DNA of 64,000 nt. Origin: Bifidobacterium choerinum (GTDB lineage: Bacteria; Actinomycetota; Actinomycetes; Actinomycetales; Bifidobacteriaceae). Positions 42,633 to 52,900 of this stretch are shown here, piece by piece (the first letter of the stretch is position 1; every line of letters begins with the position of its first letter). The DNA lies in contig NZ_JGYU01000008.1 of assembly GCF_000741135.1 (NCBI RefSeq), positions 1 through 64,000 on the forward strand. Direction: 5' to 3'. Made by a program: the position numbers and the translations under genes. Under the pieces are notes generated by a model. The model worked only from the letters and a program-made list of their open reading frames with translations, had not been told where the DNA came from and did not search any database.

Positions 42633-44597
42633 TCATGCGTCGAGCGGCGGCTGCGGCGCGAGCCCCGGCACCTCGTACGGCCTGAAGGTGATGTGGTCGG
42701 GGTCGCTGATCTGGTCGTTGAGGTTCTTGAACATCTCGCGGAAGTCCCTCGCGCCGCCGAAGTGCCGCAGAGCGTCGGCCGGTGTGCCGGCGAACGCGAG
42801 ACGCCCGGGGTTGCGCGTCCCCGGGTCCTTCGCGCGCGGCGCGGCGACGACGATGACCTCGTCGAACATGTCGAGCATGTCGATCTCGTGGATGACCATG
42901 ATGATCGACAGCACGCGTTCCGAACCGTCCTCGCCGGCTGTGCGCTGCATATCGCGCGGCGGGTGGACGATGTCGCGCAGCTTCGTGAACAGCTTGTCCT
43001 TGTCGATGTAGCTCAGGCCGGCGTCCGGCTCGTCGAGGCACAGCACCGGCTTGTAGCCGACGAGTTCACGCGCGACGCTCACACGGCGCTTCTGGCCGCC
43101 GGAGAGCTTCTTGATCGGCGAATCCTTCAGCGCGTAGATGTCGAGCTTGCGCAATACCGAATCGACCTGCTCCTTGATCTCGGCGCGCGACGAATCCTCG
43201 GCCATGCGCAGCTTCGCCGACGAGTAGATCTCCTCGAAGACGGTGAGCTCGGGCAGGAACACGTTGCTCTGCTGCACGTAGCCGATCATCGGCCCGAGGT
43301 TCTTGTAGTGCGCGCGCAGGTCCTCCTGGTTCTTGTAGCGCGTGTGCCCGTTGTACAGCGAGTCCTTGCCGGACAGGCAGTTGAGCAGCAGCGTCTTGCC
43401 GGCGCCCGATGTGCCGATGATCGCGACGAGGCTGTGCTGCGGGATCTGGAAATGGATGTCCTTGAGCAGCGTCTTCGGATGCCTTCCACCGACCGTCTTG
43501 TCGTCGATCTGCACGTCGAGCATGACGGGCTGCGCGATCTGCGCGGGCGCCGGCTGCACGGCCGTGCTCGGCGCCGGCGATGCCGGGCGCTTGCCGAGCG
43601 CCGTCGTGATCGGCGCGGGCATCAAAGGTCCCGTCGCGGCGGCCGGTGCGGGCACGGCGATCGACGGCGCGGGCGTCGGCTGCGCGGCCGCGCGCACGCC
43701 GGCGCCGACGCGCTGGTCGTAGACGATCGTGCCCTTCGTGAAGTAGAAGCGGCAGTCGCCGATCGCGATGACGTCCTTCTCCTGCAGCACATGCGCGCCG
43801 CGCAGCGGACGGCCGTCGATGTAGGTGCCGATGCGGCTTTTGATGTCGCGGATCACGTATTGCCCGCGCACGAAGTCGATGCGCGCGTGCCTGCGCGAGA
43901 CGTAGGGCACGTTCTGCACGATCGTGTCCGGCGCCGAGGCGCGGCCGATGTACGTCGTGCGCCCCTCCTGACGCGGCAGCGGGTACGAGCGCCACAGGCC
44001 GAGGTTCTGGTCGACGGTGAAGATGATGATGACGCCCTGCACGTCGGGGTTGCCCAGGTCGCCGTCGATGCGGATGAGGTCGCCGTCGGCGAGCGGATAG
44101 CGCGCGTCCGGCTGCAGTCTGCGGCCGTTGATGTAGGTCGGGTTCGTCGTCTGGCGCGACTGGTAGTGCCAACGGCCGTCGTTGAACACGAAGGCGCCGT
44201 GGTTCGCACTGACGATGCTCGAATGCACACGCAGCGTCGGCACCCCCGGCTCCCGGCTCATCACGCGGCCGAGCGCCCAGACCTCATGGCCGGCGAGCGG
44301 GTAGACGCTCGCGTTGCCGTCCTCGATGACGACGACGGTCTCGGGACCGAAGTGGAGGCCGCCGAGGAAGGTGCGCGTCTGGTCGGCGCCCGGACGCGGC
44401 GCGGCGGCGCGCGGCGGCTGCTGCAGTGTCGGATATTGCGGGCGCGCCGCCGGCGGACGCACCTGCGGCGCACGCGCCCGGAGCCCCTGCGGCTGGCGCG
44501 GCACCGGGGCCGGACGGTTCATGCCGGACTGCGGACGTTGCGGCTGCGCGGGGTTCGGCGGCGTCGGCCGCTGCGGCGGCATGGCGGTACCTGACAT
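42633..44597 (-). CDS. ABCG-type ATPase with two N-terminal FHA domains
   Basis: The 654-residue protein opens with a Pro/Gln/Arg-rich tail (1-75), then FHA domain 1 (about 107-180), FHA domain 2 (about 215-285; [10 protein letters not shown] and SRRHARIDF), a Pro/Ala linker and an ABC domain with Walker [13 protein letters not shown], signature [17 protein letters not shown] and Walker [16 protein letters not shown] domains bind phosphothreonine, so export is probably controlled by Ser/Thr kinases, as shown for Rv1747 and PknF in mycobacteria. A PknB-type kinase begins at 63700. AGAAGGAAC precedes ATG 44597. The substrate is unknown. Confidence 0.88.
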   Translation of the reverse strand: MSGTAMPPQRPTPPNPAQPQRPQSGMNRPAPVPRQPQGLRARAPQVRPPAARPQYPTLQQPPRAAAPRPGADQTRTFLGGLHFGPETVVVIEDGNASVYPLAGHEVWALGRVMSREPGVPTLRVHSSIVSANHGAFVFNDGRWHYQSRQTTNPTYINGRRLQPDARYPLADGDLIRIDGDLGNPDVQGVIIIFTVDQNLGLWRSYPLPRQEGRTTYIGRASAPDTIVQNVPYVSRRHARIDFVRGQYVIRDIKSRIGTYIDGRPLRGAHVLQEKDVIAIGDCRFYFTKGTIVYDQRVGAGVRAAAQPTPAPSIAVPAPAAATGPLMPAPITTALGKRPASPAPSTAVQPAPAQIAQPVMLDVQIDDKTVGGRHPKTLLKDIHFQIPQHSLVAIIGTSGAGKTLLLNCLSGKDSLYNGHTRYKNQEDLRAHYKNLGPMIGYVQQSNVFLPELTVFEEIYSSAKLRMAEDSSRAEIKEQVDSVLRKLDIYALKDSPIKKLSGGQKRRVSVARELVGYKPVLCLDEPDAGLSYIDKDKLFTKLRDIVHPPRDMQRTAGEDGSERVLSIIMVIHEIDMLDMFDEVIVVAAPRAKDPGTRNPGRLAFAGTPADALRHFGGARDFREMFKNLNDQISDPDHITFRPYEVPGLAPQPPLDA

Positions 44598-44727
44598 CTT
44601 CGGTGTTCCTTCTGCTCTCTGCACGGACGCGTCCCTTCGCTGCACGCTCATGCATGGCGCACGCCCGCCCCGCCCAGTGTAGCGGCAGCCGCCGATGCCC
44701 CGGCGTTCCGCGCATCAGCCCGCTTGC

Positions 44728-44733
44728 TAGAAT
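44728..44733 (+). promoter_or_regulatory. Extended -10 promoter of parC
   Basis: TGCTAGAAT forms an extended -10 (TAGAAT at 44728-44733), 35 nt before the parC ATG; GGAGGG lies between. The 171-nt divergent gap also serves the ABC gene. Confidence 0.55.
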
Positions 44734-44768
44734 GGTACGGTTCTCGAGTCATATGGAGGGAAGTCAGC

Positions 44769-47438
44769 ATGGTTTCGCGTCGCAAGCCGCCAGCAGCGGC
44801 CTATGATCCGCGCACGGTCAAGGAACACATCGTCGAGACGCCGCTCGGCGAGGAGATGAGCAAATCCTTCCTCGAATACGCCTATTCGGTCATCTACGCC
44901 CGCGCGCTGCCCGACGCGCGCGACGGACTCAAGCCGGTGCAACGGCGCATCGTCTACCAGATGGGCGAGATGAACCTGCTGCCGACGCGCCCGTACATGA
45001 AGTCGGCGCGCGTCGTCGGCGAGGTCATGGGCAAGCTGCACCCGCACGGCGACTCGGCGATCTACGAGGCGATGGTGCGCCTTGCGCAGCCCTTCGCGAT
45101 GCGGCTGCCGCTCGTCGACGGCCACGGCAACTTCGGCTCGCTCGACGACGGCCCGGCGGCCTCCCGATACACCGAGGCGCGTCTGGCGCCGGCCGCGCTC
45201 GGCATGAACGCCGGACTCGACGAGGACACCGTCGACTTCACGCCGAACTACGACAACAAGCTCAAGGAACCCGAGGTGCTGCCCGCGGCGATCCCGAACC
45301 TGCTCGTCAACGGCGCCTCCGGCATCGCCGTCGGCATGGCGACGAACATGGCCACGCACAACCTCGGCGAGGTCGTCGCCGCCGCCAAGCACGTCATGCG
45401 CCACCCCGAGGCCACGCTCGACGAGCTGATGGACTACCTGCCCGGGCCGGACTGGCCGGGCGGCGGCATCGTCATCGGACGCGACGGCATCCGCGAGGCG
45501 TACGAGAGCGGACGCGGCTCGCTGACGACGCGTTCGACGACGCACGTCGAGAACGTCACGGCACGCAAGAAGGCGATCGTCATCACCGAGCTGCCGTACA
45601 TGGTCGGCCCCGAACGCGTGCTCGAACGCATCTCGGAAGGCGTCAAGAGCCACAAGCTCGAAGGCATCTCGAACGCGATCGACCTGACGGACCGGCACAA
45701 CGGCACGCGCATCGTCATCGAGCTCAAGACCGGCTTCGACCCGGACGCCGTGCTTTCCCAGCTGTTCAAGCACACGCCGCTGCAGGAGAACTTCACGATC
45801 AACAACGTCGCGCTCGTCGACGGCCGCCCGCACACGATGGGGCTGCGCGAGATGCTCGACGTGTGGATCGGGCACCGGCGCGGCGTCATCCGCCGTCGCA
45901 GCGAATACCGCCGCCGCAAGGCGCTCGAGCGGCTGCACCTCGTCGAAGGCCTGCTGCTCGCACTCGTCGACATCGACGAGGTCATCCAGGTCATCCGCTC
46001 ATCCGAGGACGCGGACGCAGCGAAGACGAAGCTCATCGCCGTCTTCGACCTCGACGACGTGCAGGCGCAGTACATCCTCGACCTACGGCTGCGCAGGCTC
46101 ACGAAGATGAGCCGCATCGAGCTCGAGGCGGAACGCGACGAGCTGCGCGGACGCATCGACGAGCTCGACGCGATCCTCGCGTCCGACGCGGCGCTCGACG
46201 AGGTCGTCGAAAAGGAGATGGACGAGACCGTCGCCGCCTACGGCACGCCGCGGCGCACCGTGCTGCTCGACATGGACGCCGACGGCAGACTCACGCCGGT
46301 CGAGGCGCGCGGCGCCGACGGCACGCTCAACGCGTTCGCGCTCGACGCGGCGCGCCACGTCGAACAGGTCTCCGAGGCCGCGGCGGACGTGGCGGCCGCG
46401 CGCAAGGGCGCCGCGACCGGCGACGCGGCGAGCGCGCTGCAGATCGAGGACGAGCCGTGCGTCGTCGCGCTGAGCGCGACCGGACGGATCGCGCGCCTCG
46501 ACCCGTCGGCCGCCGGCATCTGGGCGGTACGCACGCCGAACGGGACGGCGGGCGGCGACGGCTGCATCACGTCGATGATCGAGACGAGCACGCGCGCCGA
46601 CTACGGCATCGTCACTTCGGCGGGACGTTTCGTGCTCGCGCACGCCGTCGAACTGCCCCATGTCGCCGCGACCGCACCGCTCGACCTGTCCGCGGGCATC
46701 GACGCCCGCGAGCTCGTGTTGTCGACGCAGAGCACCGAACCGGTCGACGGCGAACGCGTCGTCGCCGTCGTCGCGCTGCCGAAGGACAAGGACGAGAAGG
46801 CCGCGCCGCTCGCGCTCGGCACGCGCGGCGGCGTCGTCAAGCGGTGGAACCGGGAATCGCCGACGACGATGGATTCGTGGGGCGTCATCGACCTCAAGGA
46901 CGGCGACGAGCTGCTCGCGGCGCGCGAGGCGCCCGACGGCAGCCGTCTCGTGTTCGTCTCGACCGATTCGTCGCTGCTCACCTTCGATGCGAAGCAGGTG
47001 CGGCCGCAGGGGCGCACGGCGGCCGGCATGGCGGGCATCCGTCTCGCCGACGGCTGCGAGGCGCTCGCCTTCGCCGTCGTGCACGAGGACGAGCTGGCGT
47101 GGACGGACGCCGAGGAGCGGGAGGACGGCTCGACGTCGCCCGCGCACGGCGCGGTCGTGCTCACGGTGGCCGGCGACGGCGCTTCGCTGCTGGGCACCGA
47201 CACCGGATCGGCGAAGGTCTCGCCGCTCGCGCTGTATCCGACGAAGGGACGCGGCACCGGCGGCGTGCGCTCGCAGCGTTTCCTCAAAGGGCAGAACACG
47301 TTGATCCGCGCGTATGTGGGCGCCTGGCCGCTCGTCGCGTGCACGGAATCGGGGCATACGGTGACGCTGCCGGCCCCAGACATGCGCCGTGACGGCTCCG
47401 GCAGCGAACTGTCCTCCGCGATCGGTTACGTCGCATAG
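44769..47438 (+). CDS. parC: DNA topoisomerase IV subunit A
   Basis: The 889-residue type IIA topoisomerase breakage-reunion subunit has catalytic Tyr134 in SRYTEARL, the quinolone-resistance region [13 protein letters not shown] with Ser96 and Glu100 at the common mutation sites (the usual sensitive residues), and six C-terminal beta-pinwheel repeats. It is called ParC rather than GyrA because its ATPase partner is a separate gene at 57282-59612 near the sigma factor, whereas gyrB-gyrA normally sit by the origin. The C-terminal domain is long and Ala/Asp-rich with no clear GyrA-box. ATG follows GGAGGG. Confidence 0.88.
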   Translation: MVSRRKPPAAAYDPRTVKEHIVETPLGEEMSKSFLEYAYSVIYARALPDARDGLKPVQRRIVYQMGEMNLLPTRPYMKSARVVGEVMGKLHPHGDSAIYEAMVRLAQPFAMRLPLVDGHGNFGSLDDGPAASRYTEARLAPAALGMNAGLDEDTVDFTPNYDNKLKEPEVLPAAIPNLLVNGASGIAVGMATNMATHNLGEVVAAAKHVMRHPEATLDELMDYLPGPDWPGGGIVIGRDGIREAYESGRGSLTTRSTTHVENVTARKKAIVITELPYMVGPERVLERISEGVKSHKLEGISNAIDLTDRHNGTRIVIELKTGFDPDAVLSQLFKHTPLQENFTINNVALVDGRPHTMGLREMLDVWIGHRRGVIRRRSEYRRRKALERLHLVEGLLLALVDIDEVIQVIRSSEDADAAKTKLIAVFDLDDVQAQYILDLRLRRLTKMSRIELEAERDELRGRIDELDAILASDAALDEVVEKEMDETVAAYGTPRRTVLLDMDADGRLTPVEARGADGTLNAFALDAARHVEQVSEAAADVAAARKGAATGDAASALQIEDEPCVVALSATGRIARLDPSAAGIWAVRTPNGTAGGDGCITSMIETSTRADYGIVTSAGRFVLAHAVELPHVAATAPLDLSAGIDARELVLSTQSTEPVDGERVVAVVALPKDKDEKAAPLALGTRGGVVKRWNRESPTTMDSWGVIDLKDGDELLAAREAPDGSRLVFVSTDSSLLTFDAKQVRPQGRTAAGMAGIRLADGCEALAFAVVHEDELAWTDAEEREDGSTSPAHGAVVLTVAGDGASLLGTDTGSAKVSPLALYPTKGRGTGGVRSQRFLKGQNTLIRAYVGAWPLVACTESGHTVTLPAPDMRRDGSGSELSSAIGYVA

Positions 47439-47839
47439 GACACACTGGATGCAACATGAAGTTGGCTATCAGGTCAGTCAGGCGCGTCCGATAACAGCCT
47501 CGCAAATTATGTTATATAGGATTGAGAGTTATTATCGAAAAGTGTCAGTTTACGCTTGTAAAAAATAGAATTCATGCTAATTACCGATATATAAACAATA
47601 ACTATACACAACAATAACAAACTAAACAATTCAATACTATGAACATCGCGAATTAATCAAACAATACCGAAATGAGTCTATATTAACTTACTACTTATTA
47701 TCAATAATTAAAATATTAGATAAATGATTTAAGAAATAAATTCCATATTTCACATATCAAAACACTGCAACATCATCTACACACAATAACATAAACTCAT
47801 TCAGCGGAATCAGCAAATGTGTAAAACATGGAGGAATAG
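47439..47839. other. AT-rich non-coding stretch (left part of a compositional island)
   Basis: From about 47505 the sequence switches abruptly from GC-rich to roughly three-quarters A+T. No open frame is convincing. ACAATAAC is repeated at 47595-47602, 47611-47618 and 47783-47790. The composition is unlike anything else in the window except 48320-48590 and marks foreign DNA. Confidence 0.7.
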
Positions 47840-48319
47840 ATGAAGAATAGATACCACATTCCCATCATCATACTCTTAATTACAGGAGCATTCTTGAGTG
47901 GCTGTAGTCAACAAAACAGAGACACAACCTCAATCACCGGAAACTGGGCAACGACAGCAGCCCCCTGCTTCTACCTCAACCACAACGGAGACGGCTGGAC
48001 CGCAGTCGACACAGGCAACGACGATACATGCTCCGGCAATATATTCGGAACCATCTCCAATGATAGGATAGAGCTCCATATCACTGGACGCACTTCCGAT
48101 GACAGTCCTACCTTATTCTGGGACGGATCGCTCACTCCCAGCGGAGATAATGAATGGAAAAGCACCGTCTCTTCCAATGGGCTAGATTCTTTTGTATTCA
48201 AGCGAGACCAGAGCGATCGCAGTCGCAATATTACCTATAATCCCGACAAGAAGGAGATATCCTTCTATTTCGGCAATGGAGAGTCTACCGATGCATATAT
48301 AACTCTCAAAAAAGAGTGA
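47840..48319 (+). CDS. Small secreted lipoprotein of unknown function in the AT-rich island
   Basis: The 159-residue protein has a lipoprotein signal peptide (MKNRYHIPIIILLITGAF then lipobox LSGC, Cys22). The mature part begins SQQNRDTTSITGNWAT and is rich in Asn, Asp, Ser and aromatic residues with a repeated beta-strand look (for example RIELHITGR and EISFYFGNGES); it has two more Cys that could pair. GGAGG lies 6 nt before the ATG. Codon use is A/T-ending, unlike its neighbours, which points to transfer from a lower-GC Gram-positive host. No family was recognised. Confidence 0.8.
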   Translation: MKNRYHIPIIILLITGAFLSGCSQQNRDTTSITGNWATTAAPCFYLNHNGDGWTAVDTGNDDTCSGNIFGTISNDRIELHITGRTSDDSPTLFWDGSLTPSGDNEWKSTVSSNGLDSFVFKRDQSDRSRNITYNPDKKEISFYFGNGESTDAYITLKKE

Positions 48320-48364
48320 AGCAGGAAATTTCTCACACATCATATCTTATAATATTATTATTTC

Positions 48365-48398
48365 AAAAAGTCTACATCTTTGAAATGTAGACTTTTTT
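48365..48398 (+). terminator. Classical Rho-independent terminator of the lipoprotein gene
   Basis: AAAAAGTCTACAT pairs with ATGTAGACTTTTT around a 7-nt loop and is followed by T and A bases. This U-tract type differs from the GC-rich palindromes elsewhere. Confidence 0.8.
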
Positions 48399-48557
48399 AA
48401 TACCAAATACGATTATGAAAACTAATGAATGCAAGAATCCAAAGTAATTTATCATGAAATCAACTGCATATTTATTGTTTTATAAAATATCTTCATCCTA
48501 TATTTAGTCCAATTCAAATACTATGAATATAATTTTTGATAGCAGAAATAATAATAA

Positions 48558-48764
48558 TTATTTTAATGGTATAATCCTTGTCTCATAGTTGCCAATGAAG
48601 TTCATCGTGGCCAAAGATGGCACGTCGTTGCTCTGCACCAGCATCAAATCGACGAAAGTTTCACCGATCGGGCCGCATCTGACAAGGAACATTGCCTCGG
48701 CGCCGTACACGCGTGAACATATCGGTCGCCATATTCCACACCCGATGTGTTCACGCGCATATTG
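48558..48764 (-). pseudogene. Probable degraded gene remnant at the right edge of the AT-rich island
   Basis: On the minus strand an open stretch without a start ends at TAA 48558-48560 and reads, in part, AEAMFLVRCGPIGETF and VDLMLVQSNDVPSLATMNF. Codons look coding-like but the frame is broken upstream by a stop at 48765-48767, and a second frame over 48660-48745 also looks coding-like. No family was recognised. The rest of 48320-48818 (AT-rich until about 48590) shows only the lipoprotein terminator and a TATAAT at 48570-48575. Confidence 0.3.
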
Positions 48765-48818
48765 TCACGAATTATCGTTTATCGGACGATGCACATGCTG
48801 TAATTGTACACGGCGGCC

Positions 48819-49778
48819 TCAGGTCGTCGTGTACAGCCCCATCAATACGGCGCCGGCGACGATGAGCAGGGTGCCGAACAGGATCCCGACCATCTGGCGT
48901 TTCGTCTTGTGCTCATGCAGCACGACGATGCCGCCGTAGGTGGAGACGATGACGCCGAGCTGGGAGAACGTCGTAGCGATCGCCTGTCCGACGTGCGGGT
49001 TCGCCGCGGACACGAAGATGAGCATGTTGCCGACCGCCCACAGCAGGCCGGTGATGATGTTGAGCGCCGTCTTGCGGTGCAGGATGAGCGTGCGGTCGCG
49101 TTCGACGAAGTTGACGATCGCGAGCGCCGTGATGATCTGCCCGATCGACTGCGGCAGGATGACGGCGGTCATGTAATAGAGCCCGTTGCCGCTCGGCGCA
49201 TTGTAGATGGCGTCGGAGATGAATCCGGTATGGTGCAGCAGGTTCGGGAAGATGAAGTACAGCATGAAGCCGATCGTCGAGAACAGCAGCGCGCCCAGGC
49301 CGAAGCGCATGTCCTTCGCGCTGATCCGGCGCGCGTCGGCGGCCGAGTCCTTCGCCGAGCACAGCACGGCGCCGGACGTGACGAGGATGATCGCGATGAC
49401 GCCGATGACCCAGACGTTGAGCGTGCGCCACTGGCCGAGCACGATCGCGGCGAGCAGCGCGTTGCCGACGACCTGCCCGGCCGTGGAGATCGGCATCGCC
49501 ATCGAGACACCCAACGGCTTGAGCGCGGAGAACTGGCCGAAGGAGCCGATCGTCCAGAAGACGCCCGAGCACAGGCCTACGAGCCAGATCCTGGGGTTGA
49601 ACGCGAAGGCCAGTCCGGCGTTCGGCACCGTGTAGAACACCGAGACGAGCACCGCGAATATGACGGCGCCGATCGTCGTGCCCAATGTCCCCTGACTCGG
49701 TTTGCCGTCGATTTTCGCTGTGATGACGCTGTTCGATCCGAGGAACAGCGCCGGTAGCAGCGCGATGAGCATGTCCAT
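48819..49778 (-). CDS. GRP-family sugar transporter (glucose/ribose porter type)
   Basis: The 319-residue protein has ten membrane segments and the GRP (drug/metabolite transporter clan) pattern: MDMLIALLPALFLGSNSVITAK, the internal repeat SMAMPISTAGQVVGNALLAAIVLGQW, and a C-terminal FSQLGVIVSTYGGIVVLHEHKTKRQM. Members such as GlcU and RbsU take up glucose or ribose with protons. A G/A-rich GGGAGGG lies 11 nt before the ATG. No sugar-metabolic gene is next to it; it borders the AT-rich island. Confidence 0.85.
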   Translation of the reverse strand: MDMLIALLPALFLGSNSVITAKIDGKPSQGTLGTTIGAVIFAVLVSVFYTVPNAGLAFAFNPRIWLVGLCSGVFWTIGSFGQFSALKPLGVSMAMPISTAGQVVGNALLAAIVLGQWRTLNVWVIGVIAIILVTSGAVLCSAKDSAADARRISAKDMRFGLGALLFSTIGFMLYFIFPNLLHHTGFISDAIYNAPSGNGLYYMTAVILPQSIGQIITALAIVNFVERDRTLILHRKTALNIITGLLWAVGNMLIFVSAANPHVGQAIATTFSQLGVIVSTYGGIVVLHEHKTKRQMVGILFGTLLIVAGAVLMGLYTTT

Positions 49779-49987
49779 GCGAAAGACGCCCTCCCTTGCC
49801 TCTCTCCGTGTGCGAGTGTCCGTTGTCGCGAATCCACGAACGCCACGGAGGCGCGCGGGGGGGCCGTCCGTCGTATATCGGGACGAACGGCGGCACGACG
49901 TCAGTCATTCTATGCCCGTCATGCGGCGGGACGTGGCCGTCTTTTGCTCATAGCGTCGATATCGCGTCCTATCCGTACGCCGCAGGC

Positions 49988-52900
49988 TCACCGGTAGAGC
50001 TTCATGCCCTGCGGGGACGGCGCGAATCCGGCGGCGCGCAACGCCGGTGTGACCGGCAGGCGCGCCGTGAGCGGCACGCCGTTGCAGTCGCGGAACGTGA
50101 CCGACCCTCCCGGCAGGTGCCGCAGCATGTCGGCGAGCGCCGTGCATGCGCGTTCGGCGAGGCTCATCGGTTCGTCGAACATGACGAGGCGTCCCGAGCG
50201 CGGCGCCGCGTACAGCAGTGCGTCGCCGCCGCGCAGCACGACGAGCGACCCGGCGCGACGCGTCGGCTTGACGCCGCCCGTACGCGCCGCGTCGTCCGCG
50301 TCGTCCGCGTCGTCGGCGCCGTCCGCGTCCTGCGTCCCGGCCATCCGCATCGGCCCGGGCCAGCGGATCGCCGTGCCGTAGAGGACGGCCGGATCGGCGG
50401 CGTCGAGAGCGACCGTGGCCGGCGACCGCCCGATCAGGTCGCGCATCATGTCGACGGTCTCGCGCCGCGCGAACTGCGCCGCGCCGAAGCCGTCGACGAA
50501 CATGCCGCGCATCAGCGCGCCCTGCTCCTCCATGCGCCGCAGCACCGGGTACAGGCCCGAGAAGCCGCCGGGGACGCCCTCATGGTCGACGACCGGCTGC
50601 GTGATCACGCCGTAGCGGTCGAGCAGCACGTCGATCAGGTCGATGACGCGTTCCTCCGGCGTGCACGGTTCGCCGCCCGCGCGCACAAGCGACCACAGGC
50701 CGCCGTTCATGGCCGGCCGTGCCATGTGCGCGCGCATGCGCCGTCGGCGCACGGGGCGTGCAGGCGCGTGCGCCGCGCCCCGCGTCGCCGCCGCGCGCGC
50801 CACCGGGAACGACGAGTTCGTGACGCGGCCGCGCCGGGCGAGCGCCCACAATGCGTCCTCGAAGCCCTGATGGCTCCATGCCGCGGCGACGACCTCGCCG
50901 GTCGTCTCGTCGACGGACGGCTCGAGGCCGCGGGCCGCCGACGCGCGCTCCCAGCATGCGTGGGCGCGTTCCTCGAGCGGCAGCGGACCATAGGCGCCGC
51001 CATCCCCGAGCGCGGCGACGATCGCGTCGCCGACGCCGAGCGGCCCCATGTCGCCGTCCGCCGGCGCCGAGCGGCCGTCCTGCGCGGCGTCGGATGCGCA
51101 TCGTCCCTCAAGCTGCGCCGAATCGAAGGGGAACAGCATGACCGCCCCGAGTCCGTCCGCCGAGGATGAGGCGGACGAGGACGATGCACCGACCGCGCCG
51201 ACCCAGACGACCTCGCCTGCGGCGATGAGCTCGTCGAGCATCGACGGCGCATAGTCGCGCACGCGCGCCGGGAACACGGCCCGCTCCCACACGTCGATCG
51301 GCAGCGCGACGCCCTCGAGCTGCTCGACGACCCTCATGACGCCGTCGACGCCGTCGAAACGCTGGCCGCCGGCCGAGCCGACGCCCTGCCGCTCGAGCAC
51401 GAAGCGCTGGAAGTCGGCGGCGGCGACCGGCTTGACGGCCTTGCGCGCCTTGGCGAGCGAGCGTGAGCGGATGCGTTTGAGCACGTCGAGCGCCACCCAT
51501 TGCGGCACGTCGGCGGGCAGACGGTCGTCGAAGCGTCCGGTGAGCGCCTCGTCGGCGGCCTGCAACGCGTTGAGCTCGTCGACGCAGGCCTCGGCCGGCA
51601 GCCGCAGGTCGGCGATCATCATGTCGGCCGTGAACGGCCCGTGCGTCGACAGATAACGGTGCACACGGCCGCGCACGTCGTCGTCGGCGAGCGCGTTCCA
51701 GAACGTCCGCTTCGCGAGCGCGGCGGCGACCTCGTCGATGACGGCGTCGTCGAGCACCGAGGCGAGGTCGTCGGAGCCGAGCAGCCGTTCGAGCACCTCC
51801 GGATCCATCAACAGCAGCCGCGCGTCGCGCTCCGCCTGCGGCACGTCGTACTGGTACATGACCGAGCCGACGAAGCCGAACAGCAGCTGCTCGGCCATCG
51901 GCGACGGCGTGGACGTGACGGTCTCGTGCATGCTGATGCGTCCTTCGGCGAGGCCGGTGAGCACCTCGCGCAGCGCCGGCACGTCGTAGACGTCCTGCAG
52001 GCATTCGCGGGCCGTTTCGAGCAGCAGCGGGAAGTTCCTGTGCGTGCGCGCGGCCGTGAGCAGCTGCGCGGCGCGTAACCGCTGCTGCCACAGCGGCACG
52101 CGTCTGGACGGGTCGGCGCGCGGCATGAACAGCGCGCGCGCCGCGCATTCGCGGAACCGCGCCGCGAACAGCACGCTGCCGGTGACCTGCGTCTCCACAA
52201 GGCGCGCGACGTCGTCGGCGTCGAAGGCGAGGAGCGAGGCGACGTCGATCGAGCCGTCGCCGTCGGGCAGACGGATGACGAGGCCGTCGTCGGCCGCGTA
52301 GATCTGTCCGTCGACGCCGTAGCGCCGCAGCAGCCGCGCGTTGACCGCGAGCGCCCACGGCTCATGTACCCTGCGTCCGAAGGGCGCATGCACGAGGATG
52401 CGCCAGTCGCCCTCCTCGTCGCGGCAGCGTTCGATGACGATGTGCGTGGCGTCGGGGATGACGCCGGTCGCGGCCCGCTGCTCGGCGAGGAAGGCGGCGG
52501 CCGCGTCGATGGCGTCGTCGTCGAGGCCGTCGCCGGCGAGCCTGGCGCGCACCTCGGGCGTGAAGCGCGGCTTCGCGACGGCCTCGGGGGCGCCGGCGCC
52601 GTCCGCCTCCGCGCGCGAGGCCTCGACGAGGCCCGCGCCCACCTCGCGCACCCACCGTCCAATCGCCAGTCCGAAGCCGTAGTCCCTGCCGTCGCCCTCG
52701 CCGTGCCAGAACGGCAGGCGCGCGCTGCGTCCCGGCGCCGGCAGCACGACGACGCGGTCGTTCGTGATCTGCTGGATCTGCCATGACGTCGTGCCCAGCG
52801 TGATGACGTCGCCGACGCGCGACTCGTAGACCATCTCCTCGTCGAGCTCGCCGACGCGTCTTGGTCCGCGGCCGGCCTCGGCCTCGGGCAGCACGACCGT

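Noticed and set aside
47505..47839. CRISPR array or IS element in the AT-rich stretch
   Set aside because: The short ACAATAAC repeats are irregularly spaced, with no terminal inverted repeats and no transposase.
48589..48939. Plus-strand frame MPMKFIVAKDG.. across the island edge
   Set aside because: It runs into the antisense of the sugar transporter gene and has no ribosome site; the minus-strand remnant is at least as likely.
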